Of a stretch of 64,000 nt of DNA, positions 24,900 to 33,905 are shown piece by piece. A model generated the notes under the pieces. It ran no database searches and was not told where the DNA came from. It saw only the letters and a list, made by a program, of their open reading frames with translations. The position numbers were made by a program, and so were the translations under genes. The stretch comes from Sinomonas atrocyanea (lineage in GTDB: Bacteria > Actinomycetota > Actinomycetes > Actinomycetales > Micrococcaceae): assembly GCF_001577305.1 (NCBI RefSeq), contig NZ_CP014518.1, positions 496,001 through 560,000 on the forward strand, read 5' to 3'. Each line of letters opens with the position of its first letter. Positions within the stretch are counted from its first letter, which is position 1.

Positions 24900-27230
24900 T
24901 CAGCCGAAGTGCTTCGGAAGGGTTCCCTCGTGGACCTCGCGGAGCTCGTCGATGGGCAGGTCGAACAGGCCCTGCACCTCGAGGCTCGTCGCGAGCACGT
25001 CGACGATGCCGAGGCGGATCACGGGGTAGTTCCGCGCGGAGGCCATGTCGTTGAACCGGACCTCCTCGGAGCGCGGCACCGCCACGATCGCGCGGCCCTG
25101 CGACTCCGAGAAGAGCGCAGTGAACGCGTCCACGCCGTCCCGCTCGCACAGGTCGCCCAGCGCCACCCGGGCGCCGACGCCGAAGCGCAGCACCATCTCG
25201 GACAGCGCGGCGGCGAGGCCGCCCTCGGAGAGGTCGTGCGCCGAGTCGACCATGCCGTCGCGCGAGGCGTTGATGAGGATCGCGCCGAGCGTCTTCTCCG
25301 CCTCGAGGTCGAGCTTGGGCGGAAGGCCGCCGAGGTGGCCGCGGAGGTTGGCGAACTCGGAGCCGTCGAGCTCGTCGCGCGTCGTGCCGAGCAGGTAGAT
25401 CGCCTGCCCGTCCGCGTTCCTCTGCCAGCCCGAGGGCGTGCGCCGCGCCACGTCGTCGAACCTGCCGAGGACGCCGACCACCGGGGTGGGGTGGATCGGG
25501 GTGGTCCCCGTCTGGTTGTACAGGGAGACGTTGCCGCCGGTGACCGGGATGCCGAGCACCTGGCAGGCGTCGGCGAGGCCGCGGACGGCCTCGGCGAACT
25601 GCCACATGACCTCGGGGTCCTCGGGGGAGCCGAAGTTGAGGCAGTCGGTGACCGCCATCGGCACGGCGCCCGAGGTGGCGACGTTGCGGTAGGACTCGGC
25701 GAGGGCGAGCTGGGCGCCCGTGTACGGGTCCAGGTAGGCGTAGCGGCCGTTGGCATCCGTGGAGAGGCCCACGCCCATGCCGGTCTCCTCGTCGACGCGG
25801 ACCACGCCCGCGTCGTCGGGGGAGGCGAGGGCGGTGTTGCCGCCCACGTAGTGGTCGTACTGCCTGGTCACCCAGGACTTGTCGCACATGTTCGGGCTGG
25901 CCATGAGCTCGAGCACGGCGGCCTTGAGCTCCTCGCCGGTGGCGGGCAGGCCCTTGCCGGCCTCGGAGGCGCGGAACGTGTCCGCCTGGACGCCGTCGAG
26001 CCACTCGGGGCGGTGGAACGGGCGGTGGTAGACGGGCCCCTCGTGGGCCACGGTGCGGGGGTCGACGTCCACGATCGTCTCGCCGTCCCACGTGATGACG
26101 AGGCGGCCGGTGTCCGTGACCTCGCCGAGCCACGAGTACTCGACGTCCCACTTGTCCATGACCTTCTCGAATGCGGCCACGTTCTCGGGCGTCACGACCG
26201 CCATCATGCGCTCCTGCGACTCGGACATGAGGATCTCGCCCGGGGTCAGGGTGGGGTCGCGCAGGAGCACGTCGGTCAGCTCGACCTGCATGCCGCCGTC
26301 GCCGTTGGACGCCAGCTCGCTCGTGGCGCAGGAGATGCCGGCGGCGCCGAGGTCCTGGATGCCCTCGACGAGGGAATGCTTGAACAGCTCGAGGCAGCAC
26401 TCGATGAGGACCTTCTCGGCGAACGGGTCGCCGACCTGGACGGCGGGCCGCTTGGAGGGCTTGGAGTCGTCGAAGGACTCCGAGGCCAGCACCGAGGCGC
26501 CGCCGATCCCGTCGCCGCCCGTGCGGGCGCCGAAGAGCACCACCTTGTTGCCCACACCGGAGGCGTTGGCGAGGCGCAGGTCCTCGTGGCGGAGCACGCC
26601 GACGGCGAGCGCGTTCACGAGCGGGTTGGCCTGGTAGACCGAGTCGAACACGACCTCGCCGCCGATGTTCGGCAGGCCCAGCGAGTTGCCGTAGCCGCCG
26701 ATCCCCGAGACGATCCCGTGCACGAGGCGGGCCGTGTCGGGGTGGTCGATCGCGCCGAAGCGCAGCGGGTCCATGACCGCCACGGGGCGCGCGCCCATCG
26801 AGATGATGTCGCGGACGATCCCGCCGATCCCGGTCGCGGCGCCCTGGTAGGGCTCGACGAAGGAGGGGTGGTTGTGGGACTCGACCTTGAACGTGACGGC
26901 CCAGCCGTCGCCGAGGTCGGTCACACCGGCGTTCTCGCCGATGCCCACCATCATGTCCTTCTTCATCTCGTCGGTGAGCTTCTCGCCGAACTGGCGCAGG
27001 TGCACCTTGGAGGACTTGTAGGAGCAGTGCTCGCTCCACATCACCGAATACATGGCGAGCTCGGCGGCGGTGGGGCGGCGGCCGAGGAGCTTGACGATCT
27101 CCTCGAACTCGTTCTCCTTCAGACCGAGCTCGGCCCAGGGCAGCTCGGTCTCCGGCGTCTGCGCGGCGTGCTCGACCGTGTCGATGTTGAACTTGCGGGC
27201 GGTCACGGCGTTGGTGTTCCCTGCGGTCAC
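24900..27230 (-). CDS. purL: Phosphoribosylformylglycinamidine synthase subunit PurL
   Basis: 776 residues from GTG 27230, overlapping the purQ stop as GTGA. This is the small-type PurL that works with PurS and PurQ: FGAR + ATP + glutamine to FGAM (purine step 4). Visible motifs: SEHCSYKSSKVHL near the N-terminus, FKVESHNHPSFVEPYQGAATGIGGIVRDI, GGEVVFD, LMASPNMCDKSWVTRQYDHYVGG and GTTPIHPTPVVGVLG. The length is normal. It is the third gene of purS-purQ-purL. Confidence 0.97.
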   Translation of the reverse strand: MTAGNTNAVTARKFNIDTVEHAAQTPETELPWAELGLKENEFEEIVKLLGRRPTAAELAMYSVMWSEHCSYKSSKVHLRQFGEKLTDEMKKDMMVGIGENAGVTDLGDGWAVTFKVESHNHPSFVEPYQGAATGIGGIVRDIISMGARPVAVMDPLRFGAIDHPDTARLVHGIVSGIGGYGNSLGLPNIGGEVVFDSVYQANPLVNALAVGVLRHEDLRLANASGVGNKVVLFGARTGGDGIGGASVLASESFDDSKPSKRPAVQVGDPFAEKVLIECCLELFKHSLVEGIQDLGAAGISCATSELASNGDGGMQVELTDVLLRDPTLTPGEILMSESQERMMAVVTPENVAAFEKVMDKWDVEYSWLGEVTDTGRLVITWDGETIVDVDPRTVAHEGPVYHRPFHRPEWLDGVQADTFRASEAGKGLPATGEELKAAVLELMASPNMCDKSWVTRQYDHYVGGNTALASPDDAGVVRVDEETGMGVGLSTDANGRYAYLDPYTGAQLALAESYRNVATSGAVPMAVTDCLNFGSPEDPEVMWQFAEAVRGLADACQVLGIPVTGGNVSLYNQTGTTPIHPTPVVGVLGRFDDVARRTPSGWQRNADGQAIYLLGTTRDELDGSEFANLRGHLGGLPPKLDLEAEKTLGAILINASRDGMVDSAHDLSEGGLAAALSEMVLRFGVGARVALGDLCERDGVDAFTALFSESQGRAIVAVPRSEEVRFNDMASARNYPVIRLGIVDVLATSLEVQGLFDLPIDELREVHEGTLPKHFG

Positions 27231-28006
27231 TTGGTGCCCCCTGCGACGAGCGTGGTCAGGACGGACGTGAAGAACCCGAGCCCGTCGGTGGAGTATTCGC
27301 CGGAGTCGGTGCTGAGCGGGCCGAAGCCGGGCTCGACGGCGTGCTCGGGGTGCGGCATGAGGCCCACGACGTTGCCGGCGGCGTTGGTGATGCCGGCGAT
27401 GTTGCGGCGCGATCCGTTCGGGTTCCAGCCGACGTACCGGAACGCGACCCGGCCCTCGCCCTCGAGCTCGTCGAGCGTCTTCTCGTCCGCGACGTACTGG
27501 CCGTCCTGGTTCTTCAGGACGATCGTGATCTCCTGGCCGACCTCGTACTGGTTGGTCCACGCGGTCGAGGCGTTCTCGACGCGCAGCACCTGGTCGCGGC
27601 AGATGAACTTGAGGTGGTCGTTCTTGATCATCGAGCCGGGCAGGAGGTGGCTCTCGGTGAGCACCTGGAAGCCGTTGCAGATGCCGAGCACGGGAAGCTT
27701 GGCGTCGGAGTTGGCGGCGTCGACGATGCGGCCCATGAGCGGGGCGAACCGGGCGATCGCGCCGGCGCGGAGGTAGTCGCCGTAGGAGAACCCGCCGGGG
27801 AGCACGACGGCGTCGACGTCACCGAGTGCGGTGGGCGAGTCGTCGGCGTGCCAGAGCGGGACCGGGGTCGCGCCCGCGAGGCGGACGGCGCGCGCGGCGT
27901 CGCGGTCGTCGAGCGTTCCCGGGAAGGTCACGACGCCGATCTTGGCGCCGGAGAGCGGGGCCGGCTCCGGCCCGCGCAGGTCTGCGATGAGGGGAGTCTC
28001 GCTCAT
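27227..28006 (-). CDS. purQ: Phosphoribosylformylglycinamidine synthase subunit PurQ (glutaminase)
   Basis: 259 residues from ATG 28006. It is a class I glutamine amidotransferase supplying ammonia to PurL. The N-terminus AKIGVVTFPGTLDDRDAARAV, the nucleophile elbow PVLGICNGFQVLTE (catalytic Cys) and the His-Glu pair in VGLMPHPEHAVEPGFG are all present. It is slightly longer than usual because of about 20 extra N-terminal residues (SETPLIADLRGPEPAPLSG). It starts four bases after purS ends. Confidence 0.97.
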   Translation of the reverse strand: MSETPLIADLRGPEPAPLSGAKIGVVTFPGTLDDRDAARAVRLAGATPVPLWHADDSPTALGDVDAVVLPGGFSYGDYLRAGAIARFAPLMGRIVDAANSDAKLPVLGICNGFQVLTESHLLPGSMIKNDHLKFICRDQVLRVENASTAWTNQYEVGQEITIVLKNQDGQYVADEKTLDELEGEGRVAFRYVGWNPNGSRRNIAGITNAAGNVVGLMPHPEHAVEPGFGPLSTDSGEYSTDGLGFFTSVLTTLVAGGTK

Positions 28007-28010
28007 GTGT

Positions 28011-28307
28011 TCAGTCCACCTCGGCGGCGTCGGCGTCCGCACGCACCTCGGCGCCGTCCTCGGGCAGGACCTCGACGTTGACGACGTCCTCGATGACGGG
28101 GTTGGAGAGCATCGTCGCGGCCGCGTTGCGGGCCTGCTCGAGGATCTCCTCGGTCACGGGGCCCTCCACGGTCAGCTCGAAGCGCTTCCCTTGGCGCACG
28201 CCGCTGAAGGCGGTGAAGCCCAGGCGCGGCAGGGCCCCGACGATGGCCTTCCCCTGCGGGTCGAGGATCTCGGGCTTGGGCATGACGTCGACAACGATCC
28301 GCGGCAT
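28011..28307 (-). CDS. purS: Phosphoribosylformylglycinamidine synthase subunit PurS
   Basis: 98 residues from ATG 28307: MPRIVVDVMPKPEILDPQGKAIVGALPRLGFTAFSGVRQGKRFELTVEG. That is the complete PurS fold plus an acidic tail (EDGAEVRADADAAEVD). It bridges PurQ and PurL in the FGAM synthase complex. As first gene of the operon, it has the 229-base region 28308-28536 upstream, where I see no riboswitch. Confidence 0.95.
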   Translation of the reverse strand: MPRIVVDVMPKPEILDPQGKAIVGALPRLGFTAFSGVRQGKRFELTVEGPVTEEILEQARNAAATMLSNPVIEDVVNVEVLPEDGAEVRADADAAEVD

Positions 28308-28536
28308 CGGGACAGGCTCCTGTGGATAGGGGAGGGGGCACCCCAATTCTACCGGAGGGGCCACGGGGGGCCGCGACGCGCAGGCGTCATCGAACAGCCG
28401 CCGCTCCGCGAAGTGACGCAGGCCACGCGTGGCACGCCGTCCGGCCTCGGATCCGCGGCGGCCGCGGAGCCGAGGGGGCAGGCGGGAGAGGCGTCACGCC
28501 CGCGGTGAGGAGGAGCACCTCGCTACGCTGGTCGGC

Positions 28537-28953
28537 ATGCCCCTCGACGCTGACTCCCGCTGCCCGTGCGGCAGCGGCGACACCTACGGCTCCTGCTGCG
28601 GCCGGTTCCACCTCGGCCTGGCCCGCGGGACGGCAGCTCCGACGGCGGAGGCGCTCATGCGCTCGCGCTACAGCGCCTTCGCCGTCGGAGGGCCGGAGAT
28701 GGCCGACTACCTGCTCGCCACGTGGCACCCGTCCACCCGCCCGGCCACGCTGGAACTCGACGGGTCGACGCAGTGGCGACGCCTCGACGTCGTCCGTGTC
28801 AGCGCCGGCGGCCCGTTCGACACCGAGGGGACGGTCGACTTCGCGGCGCACTGGCGCGACGGCGCGGCGCGCGGGGCCCAGCGCGAGCACTCCCGGTTCG
28901 TGCGCGAGGGCGGCCGGTGGTTCTACCTCGACGGCGACGCCGAGGCGGCCTGA
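28537..28953 (+). CDS. YchJ-like SEC-C metal-binding motif protein
   Basis: 138 residues from ATG 28537. The N-terminal zinc-binding SEC-C motif CPCGSGDTYGSCCGRFH is followed by the YchJ/UPF0225 domain (AEALMRSRYSAFAVGGPEMADYLLATWHPSTRP ... VDFAAHWRDG ... EHSRFVREGGRWFYLDGD). The function of the family is unknown. The fold is NTF2-like. It is monocistronic and ends in a strong terminator. Confidence 0.92.
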   Translation: MPLDADSRCPCGSGDTYGSCCGRFHLGLARGTAAPTAEALMRSRYSAFAVGGPEMADYLLATWHPSTRPATLELDGSTQWRRLDVVRVSAGGPFDTEGTVDFAAHWRDGAARGAQREHSRFVREGGRWFYLDGDAEAA

Positions 28954-28994
28954 CGCCGGGCCCGGGCCACGCCACACGGGGCATGAGCACAGAA

Positions 28995-29040
28995 GAGGGG
29001 CGCGCCGTCACTGGCGCGCCCCTCGTTGGCATCTTGTTTT
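28995..29040 (+). terminator. Rho-independent terminator after the YchJ gene
   Basis: GAGGGGCGCGCC (28995-29006) pairs perfectly with GGCGCGCCCCTC (29013-29024) around GTCACT. A T-rich tail (ATCTTGTTTT) follows. Confidence 0.9.
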
Positions 29041-29159
29041 CTGTTGAGTGATTGACGTGAAATCCGGCCTCTTCGGATCCGGACCGCTCGGGGCTCGAGG
29101 CCTTAGCCCAGCTGCGGTGTTCCGGCGTCTGTATCCCTCGCTGCCTGTGCCTCCCATGT

Positions 29160-29437
29160 CGTCGTCGTACTGATGAGGACCTGAAGAAGTACCCAGAAAT
29201 ATACTCCGCGGCTAGGGCAAAAGCGCCCGATAAATAGGGCGAATATATCTTTCGTTATTGTCGGGTCCGCCCTGGGGCGACCCCGCCGCTGCATTATCAT
29301 CACGTGGCTGTGACGGTCCTGTGAATAACCCGCGATGAAGCTGAAGAATTACTGGTGTGAAGCAGTCGCTTCGGGTAGCTTGGGTGTCACTCCGCCCGTG
29401 GCGGAGGTCACATCGCCCCAGTGAAAGGTCTCATCGC
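29160..29437 (+). other. A/T-rich regulatory region upstream of the subtilase
   Basis: About 280 bases without a convincing gene. 29180-29265 is strikingly A/T-rich for this genome (AAATATACT, GATAAATA, GAATATATC). It contains small hairpins: GCCC-GATAAATA-GGGC near 29224-29239 and GGGTCCGCCC/GGGCGACCC near 29262-29284. A CTCCGCC-CGT-GGCGGAG hairpin lies at 29390-29406, just before the ribosome-binding site. A promoter is likely here, but no clear -35/-10 pair can be fixed. A 66-codon minus-strand frame here lacks support. Confidence 0.5.
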
Positions 29438-32400
29438 GTGAAGAGACAACCCCTTCGCGGCGCCGTGCCGCGGCGGCAGCGACTGGCTGCGCTCGCCGTC
29501 GGCATTCCGCTCGCCCTCAGCGTCGCGGCCGCCCCCGCGCACGCCGCGCCGGACATCATGCCGGCCGCACCGTCGTCATCGCCGTCCGCCGACACCGGCA
29601 AGGTCTACGAGGACGGCCGCTACATCGTGGTGCTCGCCGAGCAGGCCGTGGCCTCCTACGACGGCGGCACCCCCGGCTACGCGCCCACCAAGCCGGGCAA
29701 GGGCCGCAAGGTCGACGCCGGAGCCCCCAACGTCAAGGCGTACGACGCCCACCTGCGCAAGGCGCAGCGCGACGTCGCCGGCAGGCACGCCGTGCAGGTC
29801 GGGCAGCAGTTCACGACGGCGCTCAACGGCTTCACCGCCACGCTCACCGCGGCGCAGGCAGCCTCCCTCGCCAAGGACTCCCGGGTCCTGACTGTGGCCA
29901 AGGACGAGCAGGCCGCACCGGACTACACCTCGAACGACTTCATGAAGCTCACGGGCCCTCAGGGGTCCTGGGCCACGCAGTTCGGGGGCAAGGCGAACGC
30001 CGGCAAGGCCACGGTGGTCGGCGTCATCGACACCGGCTACACCCCCAGCAACCCGTTCCTCACGGGGGACCCCGTCAAGCCCCTCGCCGCCGGCGCGGCG
30101 CCGCAGGTCGGTGTCCCGTACCTCGACACCGACGGCACGATCGCGATGCTCAAGGGCGACGGGCAGACGTTCAAGGGCGAATGCCAGCCCGGCCAGGGGA
30201 CCGGCGCAGCGTTCGACGGGTCCGCCTGCAACTCGAAGGTCCTCTCGGCGCGGTACTTCGCCGATCCCTTCCTGGCCACCGTCACCCCCGAGCACCGGGC
30301 CCCCGAGGAGCTCATCTCCCCGGTGGACGTCGGCTCCCACGGCACGCACACGGCATCGACCGCCGCGGGCAACGCGGACGTGCACATGAGCATCGCGGGG
30401 ACCGACTTCGGCGTCAGCTCCGGCGTCGCCCCCGCCGCCAAGGTGGCCGTCTACAAGGTCTGCTGGGAGGACGACGACCCGAACACGGGCGGCTGCTACT
30501 CCTCCTCCTCGGTCGCGGCCATCGACGCGGCGATCACGGACGGGGTCGACGTCCTCAACTACTCGATCTCCGGCAACACGGACTCGACCACCGACCCGGT
30601 GGCGCTCGCGTTCCTCAACGCCGCCTCTGCCGGGATCTTCGTCGCCAACTCGGCCGGCAACTCCGGGCCCACCCCCTCGACCGTCAACCACGCCTCGCCG
30701 TGGGTGACCTCCGTGGCCGCCAGCACCTTCCCGGGCGACCTCGTCGGCACCGTCGTGGTGTCCGACGGCTCGAAGTACCGCGGCGCGACCGTGATGAGCG
30801 GCGAGGTCAAGGACAAGCAGCCCGTCCTGGCCCAGAACGCCGCCCTGGCCGGCGCGCAGGACGCCAACCTCTGCATGGCGGGCACCCTCGACCCGGCCAA
30901 GGTGACCGGGAAGGTCGTGGTCTGCGACCGCGGCGTCAACGCCCGTGTGGACAAGAGCGCCGAGGTCAAGCGGGCCGGCGGCGTGGGCATGGTCCTGGTC
31001 AACCTGACCCCGAGCTCAGAGGACTCCGACCTCCACTCGGTGCCGACCATCCACGTCAACGCCCCCGACGGGCCCGCGCTCAAGGCCAAGATCGCCGCCG
31101 ACCCGGCGCTGACCGTGAGCCTCGTCAAGGGCGACCTCACCGGCAAGCCGGCCAGCCCTGCGCCGCAGATCGCCGGATTCTCCTCGCGCGGGCCCTCGCT
31201 CGCCTCCGGTGGCGACCTGCTCAAGCCGGATGTCGCCGCCCCCGGCGTGAACGTCCTCGCCGGCGTCTCCCCGATCGCGAACAACGGCGAGCAGTTCGGC
31301 TTCATGTCCGGCACCTCGATGGCCTCCCCGCACATCGCCGGTGTGGGAGCCCTCGTGCTCGGCAAGAACCCGACGTGGACGCCGGCCATGGTCAAGTCCG
31401 CGATGATGACCACGGCGTACCCGCTGGTCAACGCGGACGGCAGCGCGAACACCAACCCGTTCGACGGCGGCGCCGGGCACGTGGACACCACCAAGGTCAC
31501 CGATCCCGGCCTCGTGTACAACGCGGGGACCAAGGACTGGCTCGCGTTCCTCAACGGCCAGGGCTATCCGACCGGTGCCCCGCAGGCAGGCTCTATCGAG
31601 GCGAAGGACGTCAACCTGCCGTCGTTCGCCCTCGGCTCCCTCGTGGGCGAGGTCCAGGTCACGCGGCAGATCACCGCGCTCGTGCCGGGCCTGTACCGGC
31701 CCAGGGTCAACCTGCCGGGCATCGACTTCCACGTCGAGCCGCAGGCCCTCAATTTCGCCAAGGCGGGCCAGACCCGCGAGGTCACGATCACGATCAAGAA
31801 CGTCTCCGCGCCCGACGGCAGGTTCACCACCGGCTCGCTCTCGTGGGTCGGCCCGCGCACCGTGACGTCGCCTATCGCGATCCGGCCGGTCGAGGCCAAG
31901 GCCGACCCGGCCTACAGCTTCTCCTCGGCCACGGGCGCCGGCTCCGGCACGTTCACCGTGACGTCCGGCTCCGACAGCCCGATCCCGGTGGGCCTCGAGG
32001 GCCTCGCCGCGGTCGCGCAGAAGGCCGTCACCAAGGTCCCCGGGCAGGTTGCCGCGGCCAATGATGCGTCCAACGGGCTCGTTTCCGTGACGGTCCCCGC
32101 GGGCCAGAAGACCGCGCGGTTCGTGCTCAAGGCCGCCGACGCCAGAACCGACTGGGACATGTACGTCCTCGCCCCCAACGGCTCCGGCGGCCTCAAGCAG
32201 TTCACCGCGGCCACCGGGTCCGCGAGCGAGTCGCTCGAGATCCCGAACCCGATCGCCGGCACGTACTACGTCATCGCCAACCTCTTCGCGTCACCGGGCA
32301 ACGGCGCGACGGACGCGGTGATCCAGGCGGCCGCGTGGGCCGGCGATGCCGGCAACGCCACGGTGACCCCGAACCCGATCGTGGCCGCCAACGGCACCCA

Positions 32401-32578
32401 GGCCACGGAGACCCTGGCCTGGAACGGGCTCGCCGCCGGCACCTACATGGGCCGGCTCACGTTCGGCGCGAGCGGCGTCACGAGCTGGGTCGACCTCACG
32501 GTCGGTTCCGGCGCGGCGGCCTCGGCTCCGGCCGGCGCCCCGACGATGGCGACCGCGGACGGGATCCCAGGCCGGTGA
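29438..32578 (+). CDS. Secreted subtilisin-like serine protease (S8) with PA domain
   Basis: 1046 residues from GTG 29438 (AAAGG upstream). Earlier GTGs are in frame but give an unusual N-terminus. Signal peptide: MKRQPLRGAVPRRQRLAALA... cleaved after APAHA. An I9-type propeptide (KVYEDGRYIVVLAEQAVASY ... FTATLTAAQAASL) is followed by the S8 domain with Asp198 (VVGVIDTG), His301 (GSHGTH) and Ser627 (SGTSMASPH). A PA domain is inserted (VVVCDRGVNARVDKSAEVKRAGGVGMVLV). C-terminal Fn3-like beta domains complete the protein. This is the cucumisin-like architecture. It is probably extracellular, acting in protein scavenging. Confidence 0.93.
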   Translation: MKRQPLRGAVPRRQRLAALAVGIPLALSVAAAPAHAAPDIMPAAPSSSPSADTGKVYEDGRYIVVLAEQAVASYDGGTPGYAPTKPGKGRKVDAGAPNVKAYDAHLRKAQRDVAGRHAVQVGQQFTTALNGFTATLTAAQAASLAKDSRVLTVAKDEQAAPDYTSNDFMKLTGPQGSWATQFGGKANAGKATVVGVIDTGYTPSNPFLTGDPVKPLAAGAAPQVGVPYLDTDGTIAMLKGDGQTFKGECQPGQGTGAAFDGSACNSKVLSARYFADPFLATVTPEHRAPEELISPVDVGSHGTHTASTAAGNADVHMSIAGTDFGVSSGVAPAAKVAVYKVCWEDDDPNTGGCYSSSSVAAIDAAITDGVDVLNYSISGNTDSTTDPVALAFLNAASAGIFVANSAGNSGPTPSTVNHASPWVTSVAASTFPGDLVGTVVVSDGSKYRGATVMSGEVKDKQPVLAQNAALAGAQDANLCMAGTLDPAKVTGKVVVCDRGVNARVDKSAEVKRAGGVGMVLVNLTPSSEDSDLHSVPTIHVNAPDGPALKAKIAADPALTVSLVKGDLTGKPASPAPQIAGFSSRGPSLASGGDLLKPDVAAPGVNVLAGVSPIANNGEQFGFMSGTSMASPHIAGVGALVLGKNPTWTPAMVKSAMMTTAYPLVNADGSANTNPFDGGAGHVDTTKVTDPGLVYNAGTKDWLAFLNGQGYPTGAPQAGSIEAKDVNLPSFALGSLVGEVQVTRQITALVPGLYRPRVNLPGIDFHVEPQALNFAKAGQTREVTITIKNVSAPDGRFTTGSLSWVGPRTVTSPIAIRPVEAKADPAYSFSSATGAGSGTFTVTSGSDSPIPVGLEGLAAVAQKAVTKVPGQVAAANDASNGLVSVTVPAGQKTARFVLKAADARTDWDMYVLAPNGSGGLKQFTAATGSASESLEIPNPIAGTYYVIANLFASPGNGATDAVIQAAAWAGDAGNATVTPNPIVAANGTQATETLAWNGLAAGTYMGRLTFGASGVTSWVDLTVGSGAAASAPAGAPTMATADGIPGR

Positions 32579-32623
32579 CCTGCTGACCACGGGGCTCCGG
32601 CCCGCCTCGCCGCACCCTGAGAC

Positions 32624-32663
32624 TGCCCCGCAGCCGCCGTCGTGAGACGGAGGCTGCGGGGCA
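32624..32663 (+). terminator. Terminator hairpin after the subtilase
   Basis: TGCCCCGCAGCC (32624-32635) pairs with GGCTGCGGGGCA, with an inner CCGTC-GTGA-GACGG extension. It lies about 45 bases beyond the stop codon and directly before repeat cluster E. Confidence 0.75.
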
Positions 32664-32667
32664 ATCT

Positions 32668-32788
32668 GCGTTGAGGGGTCACGTCCGTGCCGTTGAGGGG
32701 TCACGTCCGCTGGGTTGAGGGGTCACGTCCGCTGGGTTGAGGGGTCACGTCCGCTGCGTTGAGGGGTCACGTCCGTGCCGACGGGCGC
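32668..32788 (-). repeat. 22-bp gene-end repeat cluster E (5 units)
   Basis: GTTGAGGGGTCACGTCCG-type units have TCA at 32679, 32701, 32723, 32745 and 32767, exactly 22 bases apart. Read on the minus strand, each unit presents TGACCCCTCAAC. The glycosylase frame enters the array and stops at the TGA of the third unit. Because the period is 1 modulo 3, TGA at 32767, 32745 and 32723 closes all three minus-strand frames in succession. Confidence 0.92.
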
Positions 32789-33747
32789 TGCGGCGGAGGG
32801 CTCAGCCGAGGCGGCCTCGAGCGGAGCGAGCGCTGCTGTGAGCCGCTCCCGCAGCACCGCCGCCTCGGAGGCGAAGCCGCGCTGGGCCTCGACGTACGCG
32901 GCCTTCCCCGCGGGCGTCTCGATCGCGATCGGCTCGAAGCCCCAGTCCGAGAGGTCGTACGGCGAGGCCTGCATGTCCATGGTCCGCACGCGCCAGGCGA
33001 GCTCGAAGCAGTCCATGAGCAGCTCGCCCGGGATGGCGGGCCCGAGCTTGTAGGCCCACTTGTAGAGGTCCATGTTGGCATGCAGGCACCCCGGCTGCTC
33101 GAGGTCGCGCTGGGCGGCGCGGGTGGGCTGGAGCTCGTTGAGCGGTGCGGCGTCCGGGGAGTAGAAGCGGAACGCGTCGAAGTGCGTGCAGCGGATACGG
33201 TGCTCCTCGACAACGCGGTCGGTGCCGTCCGCCCCGAGCCGCAGGGGAGGTACTCGTGCCGGATCCCGAACTTCTCGCTCCGGTACGCCATGGCCCACTC
33301 GTGCAGCCCGAAGCATCCGAACTGCGCGGGCCTCGCGGCGGTCCCGCGCAGGATGATCCCGCAGAAGCGGATGGTCTCTTCGCGCTCGGCGGCGTAGGCG
33401 GGCAGATCGAGCACCACGGCGGCTCCCTCGTCCGTGAGCCCGGCGGCGCGGCGCTCCTCCGGGGCGAGGGGGCGGTAGTGCTTCCAGCCAAGGCGCTCGT
33501 GCGCCGCGTCGCCGACGAGCGCGACGCCCGCGCCCGGGTGCCAGCGGCCAAGCTGGCCCGGCTTGTGGGTGTAGTACGTGAACAGGAAGTCCTCGATCGG
33601 GTGCTTCCTGCGTGCGTTGCGCCGGGCGACGAACGGCTCGGCGAAGCGGGCCACCCGGGCGGCGTGGGCCTGGGCGCGCGGGAGCCACTCGTCCTGCGCG
33701 AGCACGGCGCCCAAGGACGCCGGGGGTCGAGAGGCTGGGGAGGGCAT
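32723..33747 (-). pseudogene. Frameshifted 3-methyladenine-DNA-glycosylase-annotated actinobacterial protein
   Basis: The first 167 or so codons from ATG 33747 (DEWLPRAQAHAARVARFAEPFVARR...KHPIEDFLFTYYTHKPGQLGRWHPG...WAMAYRSEKFGIRHEYLP) and a second frame (RLGADGTDRVVEEHRIRCTHFDAFRFYSPDAAPLNELQPTRAAQRDLEQPGCLHANMDLYKWAYKLGPAIPGELLMDCFELA) together form one conserved protein of about 341 residues. They are out of frame by one base at the C-run of CTCCCCTGCGG (plus-strand G-run near 33244-33247). One added C restores HEYLPLRL and the frame. The C-terminal residues (DVTPQRSGRDPSTQRT) are encoded by the 22-bp repeats. A sequencing error in the homopolymer cannot be excluded. The family's enzymatic name is by convention only. 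Confidence 0.8.
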
Positions 33748-33905
33748 CGGTCAATTATCCCCCTGGGGGACCGCGCCCCGCATTTCGGCCGGGCAGCGTG
33801 CGTTCCTGCCCACTGTGGCCGACCGGTTCGGCATCCTCCCGGCGTGTCCGGTCCCGACTCGCCGTGCGCGCCCCTCAAAAGTGGACAGGAAGGCACGGGC
33901 TTCCG

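Noticed and set aside
22470..27776. Very long plus-strand open frame (about 1768 codons) opposite the ATPase and pur genes
   Set aside because: It is a shadow of the real minus-strand genes: its translation is Arg/Gly/Val-rich without domains, while the minus strand encodes complete ATPase, PurL and PurQ.
28308..28536. Purine riboswitch upstream of purS
   Set aside because: No purine-aptamer core and no paired P1 around it. Only ordinary intergenic sequence is seen.
29103..29303. 66-codon minus-strand gene in the A/T-rich island
   Set aside because: No ribosome-binding site, no domain, and the reading frame arises from low-GC non-coding sequence.
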